Shown: positions 33,263-44,400 of the stretch, in pieces
Numbering within the stretch: the first letter of the stretch is position 1
How the letters are laid out: each line of letters opens with the position of its first letter
Source of the DNA: CAZJLP01 sp964546955
GTDB lineage: Bacteria; Verrucomicrobiota; Verrucomicrobiia; Opitutales; Opitutaceae
Length of the DNA: 64,000 bases
Direction: 5' to 3'
Assembly (NCBI GenBank): GCA_964546955.1
Contig: CAZJLP010000019.1
Location: forward strand, 1-64,000
Notes under the pieces: model-generated
Database searches by the model: none
Seen by the model: only the letters and a program-made list of their open reading frames with translations
Told to the model about the DNA's origin: nothing
Position numbers and translations under genes: made by a program

Positions 33263-33844
33263 GTGAAGACTCTCTGCGTTTACTGTTCCTCCAGCGACCG
33301 GCTCGATCAGAAATACTACGACCTTGCACGGCAGATCGGTTCCCAGATGGTGCCGCGGGGTTGGGGCCTGGTCTACGGCGGAGGGAAAACGGGCTTGATG
33401 GGAGCCGTTGCGCGAGGCGTGAAGCAAGCGGGAGGGCGCGTGGTGGGGGTAATCCCGGATTTCATGAAGGTGAAGGAGCTGGCGTTCGATGAAGCCGACG
33501 AACTGATCACGGTAGTCACGATGCGCGAACGAAAGCTGCTGATGGAAACCAGGGCCGATGCGTTCCTCACCCTTCCCGGCGGCTGGGGCACGCTGGAGGA
33601 GATCATGGAGATTCTCACTCTGCGGCAGCTGGATGTCCTGCGTAAGCCCTGTGTTTTTTTCAACCAGGACGGGTTCTACGACGAATTGCTGCGTTTCTTC
33701 GAGCGGATGGTGACGGAACGGTTCAACAAGGCCTCGAATCTCGAACTGTTTTCTGTCGCCAAAACAATCGACGAGGTTTTCGCGCAACTCGCCGCCAACG
33801 CCGCGCCCGCGGATACGAAATGGTTCGACACCCACAAGGGCTGA
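33263..33844 (+). CDS. LOG-family (TIGR00730) protein, possible cytokinin riboside 5'-monophosphate phosphoribohydrolase
   Basis: 193 residues from GTG 33263 (VKTLCVYCSSSDRLDQKYY), the codon giving the standard N-terminus. Hallmarks: GLVYGGGKTGLMGAVA (about 39-54), RERKLLMETRADAFLTLPGG (about 91-110) and the PGGWGTLEEIMEILTLRQL catalytic stretch (about 108-126). Members hydrolyse nucleoside 5'-monophosphates at the N-glycosidic bond; the physiological substrate in this bacterium is unknown. Often mislabelled lysine decarboxylase. Confidence 0.92.
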   Translation: MKTLCVYCSSSDRLDQKYYDLARQIGSQMVPRGWGLVYGGGKTGLMGAVARGVKQAGGRVVGVIPDFMKVKELAFDEADELITVVTMRERKLLMETRADAFLTLPGGWGTLEEIMEILTLRQLDVLRKPCVFFNQDGFYDELLRFFERMVTERFNKASNLELFSVAKTIDEVFAQLAANAAPADTKWFDTHKG

Positions 33845-33850
33845 GCGAGG

Positions 33851-33959
33851 AAGGCTGAGGAAGGAAAGGCTGAATCCGGGGTCAGGCGCGAGTGACTTGG
33901 AAATGTGCAGACCGTTGGTTCGGTGTCCGTTCAACTCTCAGCTTTCAGCGTTCAGCCTT
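33851..33959. repeat. inverted repeat with TTCAGCG heptamer arms, LOG-uspA spacer
   Basis: The left arm 33851-33873 (AAGGCTGAGGAAGGAAAGGC...) pairs imperfectly with 33931-33959, which is a heptamer run TTCAACT/CTCAGCT/TTCAGCG/TTCAGCC. It occupies the whole gap between the two convergent genes, ending a few nt before the uspA stop. Confidence 0.7.
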
Positions 33960-33964
33960 TCGTT

Positions 33965-34465
33965 TTATCCCTCCTGCAGCGACGGAGTAAGCGCGGAGGG
34001 AGCTTTTTGCTTCTTTGGGTCCTTCGCGGGCGGCACAATCACAACGGGGCACTTCGCTTTCCGCAGAATGCCATGCGTCGTCGTTCCTACGATCAGATCA
34101 TAAAGGGCAGTGTGGCCGTGGGAGCCGACAACGATGTAGTCCGCGTTGTGCCTCTCGGCGCTGATAAGGATTTCTTCCGTGGGCATCCCGGACTTCTGCT
34201 CGATTTCCACCGACGCAGGAGCGGCCGACAGCCGGGCCTTCAGCTCGGCTAAGCGTTGCGCGGCGTGTTTCCGCGACGCGGTGATGGCCTCCTGAAACGT
34301 ATCCAAAGCGAGGCCATAGTCGCTGGTCAGAGCAGGGGGTTGAACGACGTGGAGCAGCACGATGCGTCCCGCAACAGCGTTGGCCAGCGTGCTGGCAGCT
34401 TCGATGACGGGATCGGTGGCGGTCGAAAAATCGATGGGCGCAAGGATCGTCTTCATTGTGGCCAA
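33965..34465 (-). CDS. universal stress protein UspA family
   Basis: 166 residues. Single Usp domain: MKTILAPIDFSTATDPVIEAA at the start and the ATP-binding G-x2-G-x9-G-S/T signature in GSHGHTALYDLIVGTTTHGI (about 117-136), then CPVVIVPPAKD. A Lys/Pro-rich tail (about 147-166) is unusual. Start either ATG 34465 or ATG 34456 three codons later. Probably an ATP-binding stress protein; targets unknown. Confidence 0.92.
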   Translation of the reverse strand: MATMKTILAPIDFSTATDPVIEAASTLANAVAGRIVLLHVVQPPALTSDYGLALDTFQEAITASRKHAAQRLAELKARLSAAPASVEIEQKSGMPTEEILISAERHNADYIVVGSHGHTALYDLIVGTTTHGILRKAKCPVVIVPPAKDPKKQKAPSALTPSLQEG

Positions 34466-34625
34466 GATGCCATAGCCAGCGCTTTAACGCGATCCGGGAG
34501 GTGCGTTTGGGCGGCCTACTCCCGAGGGGAAATAGGCGGGCTGGTGGGACTTGTGCGCCTCCGGCTCATTCGATTTCGCCTGCGGCGAAAAGGCTCACGA
34601 TCTCCTGTCTCTACGTTACTGAAAA

Positions 34626-34702
<77 letters not shown>

Positions 34703-34909
34703 AACAAGGAAGGGTCAGCAAGCCTCATGGAGGGACGCTTATCAAGCGGTTTTTTACGGATGGCGTCTTATGCTCGAACTCGCTGCCTCCGTGCGTATTA
34801 TGAACGGGCATTCCGGAGGCCGCCAATTCCCCCTCAAAAATCTAAGAAATCCGCCGCTTGGGTGTCTTTATAGCCGGAGCCCGATGAATGTCTCCAGCGT
34901 GAAGACCCC

Positions 34910-35494
34910 ATGGAAGCCCAGCTCAACGAACAATCGCCGACACCGCCGCCTCTTGTCCGGCAGGCGCTGGTGCCGCTGCGCGGTATGATCAACGCGAAAC
35001 CACTCAGTCTGGCTGCGCTGTTCGAAGAGGAGGAGAGCGCGCTCCTGCATTATGCGCTCGGGTTGGTCGGCCGGCGGGGTATCGCGGAAGAGCTCGTTCA
35101 GGAAACTTTTCTCCGTCTGCACCCCGTCTGGGGCGAAGTGGAAAATCCACGGGGTTGGTTGTACCGCAGCTTGCGGAACCTGGCGATCAATCACCTGCGC
35201 GCCCGGAAACCCGAAGCGGAGCTTCAGGAGGAAACGGTCGCGACCGAAGACACTCTGCCGACCGAGGCGATGGGGCGCAACGAAGCGGTCGGGATCGTTC
35301 GACTGTTGCTTTCGGAGATGCCGGAGGAGGACAGACAGCTGGTGAGCCTAAAATATCATGACGATTTGAAATATCAGGAAATCAGCAGGCGCACCGGACT
35401 GAGCGTGAGCAATGTCGGTTATCGCTTGCATCACCTTTTGAAAGGGCTGGCTGACGGTTTGCGGCGGGCAGGGATCGAAGGGAGCCGGGGATAA
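34910..35494 (+). CDS. ECF-type RNA polymerase sigma factor
   Basis: 194 residues. Sigma region 2 around LFEEEESALLHYALGLVGRRGIAEELVQETFLRLHP (about 38-73, with the AEELVQETF core) and NPRGWLYRSLRNLAINHLRAR (about 79-99). Region 4 HTH is YQEISRRTGLSVSNVGYRLHHLLKGL (about 154-179). It is immediately followed, 10 nt on, by the VWA protein gene whose N-terminus resembles a membrane anti-sigma factor. This suggests that the sigma factor is controlled by that protein and drives this operon, an inference from gene order. Confidence 0.92.
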   Translation: MEAQLNEQSPTPPPLVRQALVPLRGMINAKPLSLAALFEEEESALLHYALGLVGRRGIAEELVQETFLRLHPVWGEVENPRGWLYRSLRNLAINHLRARKPEAELQEETVATEDTLPTEAMGRNEAVGIVRLLLSEMPEEDRQLVSLKYHDDLKYQEISRRTGLSVSNVGYRLHHLLKGLADGLRRAGIEGSRG

Positions 35495-35504
35495 GGAGCA
35501 CATC

Positions 35505-38150
35505 ATGAAAAACGACGACAATCATCCCGCCAACCCCCAGGACCTCGAAATGGAAGCGCGTATCGTCGCGCTGGTGCTCGGAGAAACTTCCGATTTCGAG
35601 CGCGCCGAACTCGAGCGCCTGCTCGGGTCTCGACCGGAGCTCGCGATTTTCAAGCGCCGCATCGAAGCCGTACACGGCTTGGTCGCGGAAGCGGACAAAC
35701 CCGCGCAGCAGGCTTTGACCCTCTCATCTGACCGGCGGGCTAAACTGTTGGAGACAATCGGCGCAGCGGCCGATCGGAAGCCGTTGACGCCGAGTGCGGC
35801 CTCCTCGCTCGGTTCACCTCCCCGTTTCGTCGTGTTGAGTCGCAAGATCTCACGCCAGGCGATCTGGATGTCGGGGATCGCGGCCGGTTTGGTGGTCGCC
35901 TTGTTCATCAACGTCGGCGACTGGACCCTTGATTCCACGTTCTCCGGTTCCGCGGAAAGTGCAGATCAGGCCGTCACAGTGACCGCGGAAACACCCCCGC
36001 TCACGGGTCTCGACCACGCGCGAGCGACCGCGACCGGTGATACCGAGAAAAGAGACAACACTCCGGCGGGCGATCGGTCTGGGGTCGATCAAACCATGTC
36101 GCGCCGCGCAGCTGGACCGGCCTCAGCCCCGGCTGAGTCCGGCGAGGGCAGAGCGAGCGACCCGCTGAACAAGGCAAAGCTTGCCGGAGCCGGTGGAGGC
36201 GAGCGCGATTCCGGATCCGTGACGCTTGGTCGCGAGCCGGCCAAGTCGGTCTTCGATAAACCGGTGCCGGCTCCCCTCGGGTCCGGCTCGTCCGAACCGG
36301 TGACGCCGGTCGGAGCCGTGCCTCGGCTCGACGAGACCGGAACGCCGATGGAGACGGTGAAGCTCGACGAGCATGTGGTGCAGTCACAATACGAAAGCCA
36401 CGCCCGGGGGCTGGCATCGAGTTCTTCCAACGATAGCTTTCTGCCAAAAGGTCCGGCGACTTTTGCCGATGGATTTCTGACTGCCTCCGGCGACGCGCCT
36501 TCCATCGGTGGATTGAGCAAGGAACGGTCCGCCGACGATCGAATCACGTTTGGCATTCCGGCCGGCGCTAAAGATGCCAAAGCCTCCAAGAACGAAGCTG
36601 AGAAGGCCGCGGGGACCGACTCGAAGTCTGTTGAAGAGCAGACCGTCACGCTGTCTGCGTTCGCCGTGAGCGCCGCGCCTCAGCCGGCGCCAGTCCCTGC
36701 ACCAAAAAGCGAGGGAGTCCGAAGCCGGCAAATGAGCGCGAAAGCCGCCGCAGTCACCGGCGCCGCCGCCGCTGCCGATCTGCCGCTTGTGCGGCCGAAA
36801 CAACCCCAGGAACGCCTGGTGGAAGAACTGGCCGCGGCGACCTCCTCCGTATCGACCTTCTCCTTACATGTGAGCGATGTTTCCTTCCGGCTGGCCCAGT
36901 CGGCGCTCGCTCGCGGCCAGCTGCCGGACCCGGAGCGGATTCGCCCGGAGGAGTTCTACAATGCCTTCGACTACGGCGATTCCGCGCCTTCCATGGCGGA
37001 GAAAATCTCCTGTCGCCTCGAACAGGCCGCTCACCCTTTTCTGCAGCAGAGGAACCTCGTGCGCATCGCGATGAAAGTGCCGGCAGTCGGGCGGGGAGCG
37101 GCCCAGCCGCTTCGCCTCACGGTGCTGCTCGACACCTCCGGATCGATGGAGCGCGAAGATCGCGCGACCTCGGTTCGCCGCGGGCTCGAAGTCCTCGCGG
37201 GGCTGCTCGGTCCCAACGACCGTTTGACGGTGATCGGCTTTGCCCGCACGCCCCGGTTGCTGATCGATGGCGTGGCCGGCGATCAAGCCCTTCGGGCAAT
37301 TGAGGCGATCGCCAAAACTCCGGCCGAAGGCGGCACCAATCTGGAGGAAGCGCTGAAACTCGGGACTGAACTCGCACGCCGGCACAAGGCCGCGGACGCG
37401 CAGAACCGAATGGTGCTCCTCACCGACGGCGCGGCCAACCTCGGGAACGCAAATCCAGCCAGTCTGGCCGCCTCGATCGAAGCGTTGCGCGAGCAAGGAA
37501 TCGCTTTCGACGCGTGCGGCGTGGGCTTGGACGGCCTGGATGACGAGATGCTGGAGTCGCTTACCCGCAAAGGAGACGGGCGCTACTACGTGCTCAATTC
37601 GCCGGCTGACGCGGACTCGGGCTTTGCTCGGCAACTCGCGGGGGCTTTGCGCCCCGCCGCGCAGAACGTTAAAGTTCAAGTTCGCTTCAATCCCGCCCGG
37701 GTCGGCAGCTACCGCCTGATTGGATTCGAGCAGCACCGCCTGAAGGAAGCCGACTTCCGCAATGACAAAGTCGACGCGGCTGAACTGGCGGCGGAGGAAG
37801 CCGCCATTGCGGTGTACCAGATCGAGCCCCTGCCGCAGGGGGAAGGCGAGCTCGGCGACGTTTTTGTCCGGTTCCGCGACGCCAACACGGGCCAAATGGT
37901 CGAACGTTCGTGGACTCTCACTTACGACGCGCAGGTCAAAAGCTTCGCGCGGGCCTCCTTTACGATGCAACTGGCGAGCACCGCGGCCCTTCTCGCGGAG
38001 AAACTTCGCGGCGGCGCTCCAGCTGAAGCGATCAAGCTCGACGAACTCGCCCCCATCGTGACCGGCTTGCGCGGCCACTACGCAAACTCCCCGCGCGTGA
38101 AGGAGCTCGCGACCATGTTTGAGCAGATGCGCCGATTGAACCTGCGGTGA
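35505..38150 (+). CDS. YfbK-like von Willebrand factor A protein with anti-sigma-like N-terminus
   Basis: 881 residues. Residues 1-110 are a cytoplasmic segment with an ETSDFERAELERLL helix reminiscent of zinc-less anti-sigma domains. One transmembrane helix follows at about 118-137 (QAIWMSGIAAGLVVALFINV), then a long low-complexity periplasmic stretch (about 140-420) that includes TVTLSAFAVS, a phrase I associate with Opitutaceae envelope proteins. Next come a YfbK N-domain (about 440-520), a VWA domain with perfect MIDAS DTSGSM at 543-548, and the C-terminal DUF3520-like domain (about 690-880). Probable envelope scaffold or sensor in the sigma-VWA-giant protein operon. Confidence 0.88.
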   Translation: MKNDDNHPANPQDLEMEARIVALVLGETSDFERAELERLLGSRPELAIFKRRIEAVHGLVAEADKPAQQALTLSSDRRAKLLETIGAAADRKPLTPSAASSLGSPPRFVVLSRKISRQAIWMSGIAAGLVVALFINVGDWTLDSTFSGSAESADQAVTVTAETPPLTGLDHARATATGDTEKRDNTPAGDRSGVDQTMSRRAAGPASAPAESGEGRASDPLNKAKLAGAGGGERDSGSVTLGREPAKSVFDKPVPAPLGSGSSEPVTPVGAVPRLDETGTPMETVKLDEHVVQSQYESHARGLASSSSNDSFLPKGPATFADGFLTASGDAPSIGGLSKERSADDRITFGIPAGAKDAKASKNEAEKAAGTDSKSVEEQTVTLSAFAVSAAPQPAPVPAPKSEGVRSRQMSAKAAAVTGAAAAADLPLVRPKQPQERLVEELAAATSSVSTFSLHVSDVSFRLAQSALARGQLPDPERIRPEEFYNAFDYGDSAPSMAEKISCRLEQAAHPFLQQRNLVRIAMKVPAVGRGAAQPLRLTVLLDTSGSMEREDRATSVRRGLEVLAGLLGPNDRLTVIGFARTPRLLIDGVAGDQALRAIEAIAKTPAEGGTNLEEALKLGTELARRHKAADAQNRMVLLTDGAANLGNANPASLAASIEALREQGIAFDACGVGLDGLDDEMLESLTRKGDGRYYVLNSPADADSGFARQLAGALRPAAQNVKVQVRFNPARVGSYRLIGFEQHRLKEADFRNDKVDAAELAAEEAAIAVYQIEPLPQGEGELGDVFVRFRDANTGQMVERSWTLTYDAQVKSFARASFTMQLASTAALLAEKLRGGAPAEAIKLDELAPIVTGLRGHYANSPRVKELATMFEQMRRLNLR

Positions 38151-38154
38151 CCGC

Positions 38155-38251
38155 TTCGTTCTCCTTCTCACTGCCCGGCAAAGCGGTGATTTGAAATTGA
38201 CGTTCGGCACGGGCCGCTGGGAACGAGAACGAGTAAGAGTAAGAGAACGAT
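38155..38251. repeat. weak inverted repeat with GAGTAA/GAGAAC hexamers
   Basis: 38222-38251 carries GAGAAC/GAGTAA/GAGTAA/GAGAAC/GATT, the same hexamers as at 15391 and 22167. The left partner (38155-38172, CTTCGTTCTCCTTCTCAC) is only partly complementary. It separates the VWA gene from the giant gene by 250 nt, which weakens the single-operon view. Confidence 0.5.
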
Positions 38252-38400
38252 TCCGCCTAACGGGGCACGCCGTACACCGTGCCATGACAACCCTCTGACA
38301 AAAGCCTGACGGCCGACTGACAACTTCACGAGGCCCTTGTGCGAGGATCGCGGCGGGCCGGAAGCAATCCCTGACCCACATTCTCCAGCTAAACCCGACA

Positions 38401-41400
38401 ATGATCATGAAAGTTCCCCACGATATCTCCGTGCTCCGTTTGGTCCTCCTGCTCAGCGCCACCCTGGCCGCGGCATTCGCCGCCCCTCAGCCGGGTCCCG
38501 ATGCCGCGGGCGCCGGGGGCCTTTCGTCCGCGGCCGGTCGGATCGTCATCCACGCGGAAGGTCTGACGCCGCCGACGCCGCTCTATTTTTCGGCCGCGGT
38601 GGACCAGCGGGTGAAAGTGAGCGCCCAGGAAATCGTCGGCGAAGCGCGCGTGACGCTCCGTGTGGTTCAGGGCAAAGCGGATATACTGACCCTGTCGTTG
38701 TCGGGAGACGGTGAAATCGTCGAGGTTGTGGGGAAAGGATTGCTGGAGTGGTCAGTCCGCCAAGCCGCGCCCGAACCCAGGCTCGCTTCCGCGAAAGCCC
38801 AACCGGCTCCCATCGGACGACGCTTCCTGGATCTCAAGATCGCCCGTTCGGAGGACGAAGAGGCGAGCCAGCAACTCGAAGTGCTCGTGCGCAGCCGGCT
38901 CGCGAAACCCGCCGTGCCGGGCGCTGCAGCCGTGTTGTTGCTGGGGCCGGGAGACGCGGTTGGCTTTTCCAGCAAGGTCGCCGTGACGGCGGACGCCTCG
39001 ATCGATTTCCGGGTCACGACCGCACGGGGGCTCACCGCTCTCGATGGAGGACGCATTGGCCCGGAAGGGGCGCAATTTTTCAGTGTCAACGAAGGCCAGC
39101 TTGAACTTCGCTTGATTCAACGGGGAGCGGCGCTCGCCGACGCCGAATTGATCGCGGCCCAGCTGCATGGCCAACTGGGCGACTCGAAACGCAGCGTGCA
39201 ATTTCGCGTCACAGGCCAATTGAAGGCGCTGAAGAGCGGAGCGCGTTTGCGCCTATTGTCCGGACAGGCCGCGTTGAACGAAAACACGGCGGGCGATGGC
39301 TGGCACGTTGAACTCGATGCCCTGAAGGAGGGAGCGTTTGCCTATGAATTGGTGGCGGATCGCGAGGGGGTCATTCCGGTGGACATCTCGTTCTCGGCAG
39401 AAGTCAGGGAAAATGGCGATTGGCAGACGTTGAGTTTTTCGATGCCCGCCGGGGCGGTCGTGCCACTGCGGCTCGCCGGACTGGGGACCGATGTGAAGTT
39501 TAAACCCGACGCCGCCATTGTGCCCGCGGCGACGGCCCGAGGCTGGGAGGGGTTTTTGCCCGCGGATGGATCGGCCAACGTGGCCTGGAAACGAACTCGG
39601 GAGGCAGCGGAGGGAGCGCTCTTTTTCACCGGGTACGAACTGGCGGAAGTGAGGGTGGGGGCGGGACTCCTCAGGCAGTCGTCCCAGATCGCTTTTCGCG
39701 TGCTTCAAGGAAAACTGGGCGCCGTCCGCTGCAAAATCGAGGGTGCGGGTGAAATCCTCGGAGTGGACGGGACGAATGTGGTCGGGTGGAAGGTCGTGGG
39801 CGAAGGGGCGACCAGGGTGCTGGAAGTTCGTTTTAGCCGGCCGGTCGAGACAGAGGGCGAGATCACCGTAAGGAGCCAGGCCGAACTTGGCGCTTTTCCC
39901 GTGCGCGCGGAGCCCCTGCGATTGATTCCGGAAAATGTCGTCCGTCATTCGGGGTTCCTCCGTGTAGCGAACGCCGGGGCCGTGCGGCTGGAGGTGACTG
40001 AAAGCGTGGGCATGATGCAGCTTTCCCCGTCTCAATATCCGGGTCCGGCGATCGAGGCGGCGACCCGGCAGGTCTTTGTCTATCGTTTTCCGTCGGCGGG
40101 TTATGCTTATCGCGTCGTGGCCAGCCAAATACAGCCGGAGGTGAATGTATCGCAGATCGCGACCTATGAGCTGGGAGAAACCGACCGAGTGATCAGTGCG
40201 AGCGTCGAACTCGACGTGCGGGAGGCGCCGCTGCGCGAGTGGTCGCTGCAGATTCCGGACGACTACACGGTCGTGGCTCTCACCGGCTCCGGGGTGGCGG
40301 ATTATGCGGCCGAGACCGCCGCGCGGGAGGGATATCGCGCGGTCAGGGTGCTTTTCTCGACCGCCATCGAAGGGCGTCAATTGTTGAAGTTGCGTCTGGA
40401 AAAGAACCAATCGGCCGCGGCCGGTGACTGGCGTTTGCGGCCGCTGCGCTATCCCGGCGTAAAGGCAGTTCGCGGGCACGTTGGCGCGGTCGCGACCGCG
40501 GGTTATCGCATGGTGCCGACTCGGGTGGATCTCCTGGTGGAAGTCCCCTTGACCTATTTTCCGACGCCCACTCCCGGCTTGCAGCAAGCCTGGCGCCTGC
40601 GCGAGGCGGATTGGGCGGTGGATTTGCGGATTGAGGCCCTTGGTCAAAGCGTACAGGCAGACGTCTTCCACCTGTATACGGTGAAGGAGGGCGTGGTCTA
40701 CGGCAGCGTATTGCTGAACTACTTTGTGGTGGGCGCGCCGACTTCCGAATGGCGGATCGAAGTGCCGGCCGCCGTGGGCAACATCGACGTCGTCGGTCAG
40801 AATGTCCGCAAGGATTGGCGCCGGGAAGGCGATCAGGTCATCGTGGCCCTGCACCAGCCGGTGCTCGGGGCGGCCACGCTTCTGATCACGTTCGAACAGC
40901 CAATGAGCGCAAGGGGTGGCGTCATCAAACCCGGTGAAGTGAAGCCGCTGGGCGTGCAGGCAGAGCGCGGGTTCATCCAGATAGCCAGTCCGCTACAGGT
41001 GAAACACGATGTGCGAACGGCGGATGGAGGCTTGCTGCGTTTGGAACCGCTCGAACTTCCAGCCGAGTTCCGGCTGCTGACAACCTCGCCTTCGCTCGCG
41101 GTCTATCAGTACACAGCCCGGCCATTTTCGCTCGAAATGAATTTGGAGTGGTACACTGCGGGCGAAACGGTGGATCAAATCGTCGATTTTGCCCAGCTCT
41201 CGAGCCAAGTATCGCGCGAGGGTCAGATTGTGACGGAAGCGCGGTACTTTGTGAAGACGCGCGGTCGCAAAGCGCTGCGCCTGATCTTGCCCGAAGGAGT
41301 CAAGTTATGGGAAGCGCGCGTGGAAAACGAAGTCACTCCGGCGCGTATCGATGGCAATCAAACGTTGATTCCGCTTCCGGCGCGCTTGAATCCGAACGAG

Positions 41401-44400
41401 CCCGTGTCGGTGAGCCTGCGACTCGGCCAGGCCGCCGGCGGCGCGTCGCGAGCCACGCTGCTGGCCCCGCGCACTCTCGCCCCCTCGGTCATCCATGAGT
41501 GGATTTTGCGAGCGGACGCGGGGCGATTGCTGGTGCCAAAAGGCGGCAATGATCAACTCGTGCATCCCCCGCTGACAGAAACCGGATTCGAATGGATCTC
41601 GCGCCGAGCCGGCCTGTCGACGGCCGTCGTGCTCGCACTGGCCGCTCTGAGCGCCTTGCTGTTCAAGGGTCAGGGCGTTTCCGGCGCGCGGCTAGGAGCG
41701 GCCGTGGTAGTGGCGCTGCTATCCGTTGGCGGCGCGTTGATGCTCATGGTGACGGCGACTGCGAACCGCCGGCCCAATCTCGCGGAACATACCTACGCCG
41801 CCACGATGGTGCCGGCGGAAGAGACGGTCTCCGTACACGTGGCCAATGTTTCTCCATGGCGCGCCATGATCGTCCCCTCCGGAGTGATCGTGGCGGTGCT
41901 CGGCGGGGGAATTCTGGTCGCGAGCGTGCTTCGCAACCGGCGCGCATCGGCCGAGGCAGCCCGGCGGGGCTTGTTGGCGGTGCCGGTCGGGATGGACCGC
42001 TGGCTTCCCGTGCTGGGTGCAATGGTTCTAGCCGCAGGGTGGCTGGCACAGCGCGGCGGTGCCGCTGTCTTCTTCGGGGGGCTGGCTGCGTCTCTTTTCT
42101 TTGGCGTCCTCTTGCGCGGCGTCCTCGGGCGCTCGCGGCCTGCGAGCGCGAACGAAGACCCTCCGGCCGCGCCGGTCGCGGGTGCGGCGCCGATCGTCTC
42201 GCTTCTGTTTGCGATCGGCCTGACGACGTTCGTCGTCGGTCCTGCGGCGCAGTCGTTGCCTGCGGAAACCAGGGAGCCGGTGTCGTGGCAGCAAGAAGGA
42301 CTCAAGCCTGCTCAGTCCATTGTGCAAAATTGGGTCATTCGCGCTGACCGCCTTTTCGGCGAGGTCGAAGTCACCGTTCGCGGCGGAATCGGCGATAGTT
42401 TTCTCCTCTTGAGGCCTCCGGCGCTGTTGACCGAGTTCAAAGGGGACGGGCTCCGGATCAGCAAGATCGAGCGAGACGGGCAGATCGCATACTGTGTCGC
42501 GCCGGAACGAACGGGGCAGTTTACCGCCCGCGCCAAATTTGAAATGCCATTTCCACAGAGCACGCTGGCGATCCCGCTGCCGACGGGGCTGGCGGCGAGC
42601 CAGCGCGTCACCCTGCTGCTCGAGCAGCCGGGTTGGGAATTTACGTCGTCCGCGGCCGTTCGGATCTCACCCACGCCGGGATTGGCGGACGACCGGAGCG
42701 GTGCCACCTTGGTGCTCGCTCCGACGGCTTCCCCCGTCATCAAATTGCAGCCCAAACGGCGGGATCTCGCCGCGGAAGCCACGCAGTTTTTTGTCGAAGG
42801 CACGAATCTTTATGTCCCGGGTCCCGGTGTGGTGAACGGATATACGCGCTTCACGGTCAGACCTGTCCAAGGACGCGTGAGTGAATTGGAAATCGACGTG
42901 CCGGCCGGTTTGACCGTGGGCGATGTCGCCCGCGGGCCCATTGGCGCCTGGCGCTTTGATCCTCAGAAACGCCGCTTGCATGTCGCGCTGGAACCGGCCC
43001 AGAGCGGACCATTCAAGTTCGACGTGGAAACGCAGCTCGGTTCCGGCGCGCTGCCGTTCGATCTGATGGTAGAGCCCCTGCGTGTGGTCGGGCCGGCGGG
43101 AGAGGTGGGGATGATCGCGCTTGCATTTGGACCCGACGCGCAGCCCGAGGGAATACGCGCCACGGGTTTGTCTGCGGTCACTACGCAGGATTTTGACGCC
43201 AGCGTGTTGCCCCGAAACCGAAATGCACTGGCCGCGGCGACGGTTCAGCAAGTGTGGCGTTACGGCCAGGCACCGGGCAAAGTCGAACTCAAGATCGCGC
43301 CGGTGGCGGCGGAAGTACGTGTGGCGACGCGACACGTGATCTCGCTCGACGACGATCGACTGGTGATGTCGGCCGATCTGACTGTTTCCATCACCCGGGT
43401 CGGTCTCTTTAAACTCAGTTTCGCGCTGCCGGAGGGGCTCGAACTGGAGGCAGCCACCGGGGCGGCGCTTAGCCAGTGGACGGAATCCCAGGAGGGTTCG
43501 CAGCGAATCGTGACGCTGCACCTCAATGGCCGCACGATGGGCGATCAAACCTTTGCGCTCACTCTCGCCGGAAGCGCTCCGAAGGCGCAGGCATCGTGGG
43601 CCGTGCCGCGGGTGTCGCTCCGCGAGGGGACGCGCCAAACGGGAGAGGTGATGATTGTACCGGGCAAGGGATTGCGATTGCGTGCGGCGGAAAGGGAAAA
43701 CGTCACTCAACTTGACCCCCGGGCTATGGGCGGACTTCAACCAGGCACGCTCGCTTTTCGTCTTCTTCAGGAGAATTGGACCCTTCGCGTGGGGATCGAA
43801 GCCCTCGACGCGTGGGTAACGGTGCAGTCTTTGCAGGAAGTGACGCTTCGCGAAGGGCAGACGCTCACGCGCATCGGCCTCCGCTACCGCGTCGAGAATG
43901 CCGTGGTCAAACAGTTGCGCGTGCGGCTTCTGGGGTTGAGCGAAGAACGAGTCCGCACGGTTCGCGCGGCCGGTTCCGCGGTGAGCGATATGGTCAAAGT
44001 AGGGGGCGAAACGGATGTTTGGGAAATCCGCTTCCAGCGCGGGATCGCCGGAGAGACGGACGTGCAAATAGAATTTCAAGGACCCGCGGCGCGAGATCAA
44101 AATGAAGAAGCGATCGCACCGCTCGTTTTTGTCGGTGCGCGTCAAGCGGTCCAATTTGTCACGGTGCGAAGCGGCGGCCGTCTCGAACTCGCGGCCGATG
44201 TTCTTCCGCGCGGCTGGAACCGTGTCGATTGGAGCGCGGTCCCCGCGGCCCTGCAGGATCGCGCGGACCGCAGCGTTCCAGCCCTTTGTTTCCGGGTCGC
44301 CGAACCCGAGGGGCCGCTGGCCGTGGCGGTCCGTAGACACGATGTGGCTGAAGCCCTCAAGCTGAGGGTGACACAGAGCGATCTGACCACGCTGTTTTCC

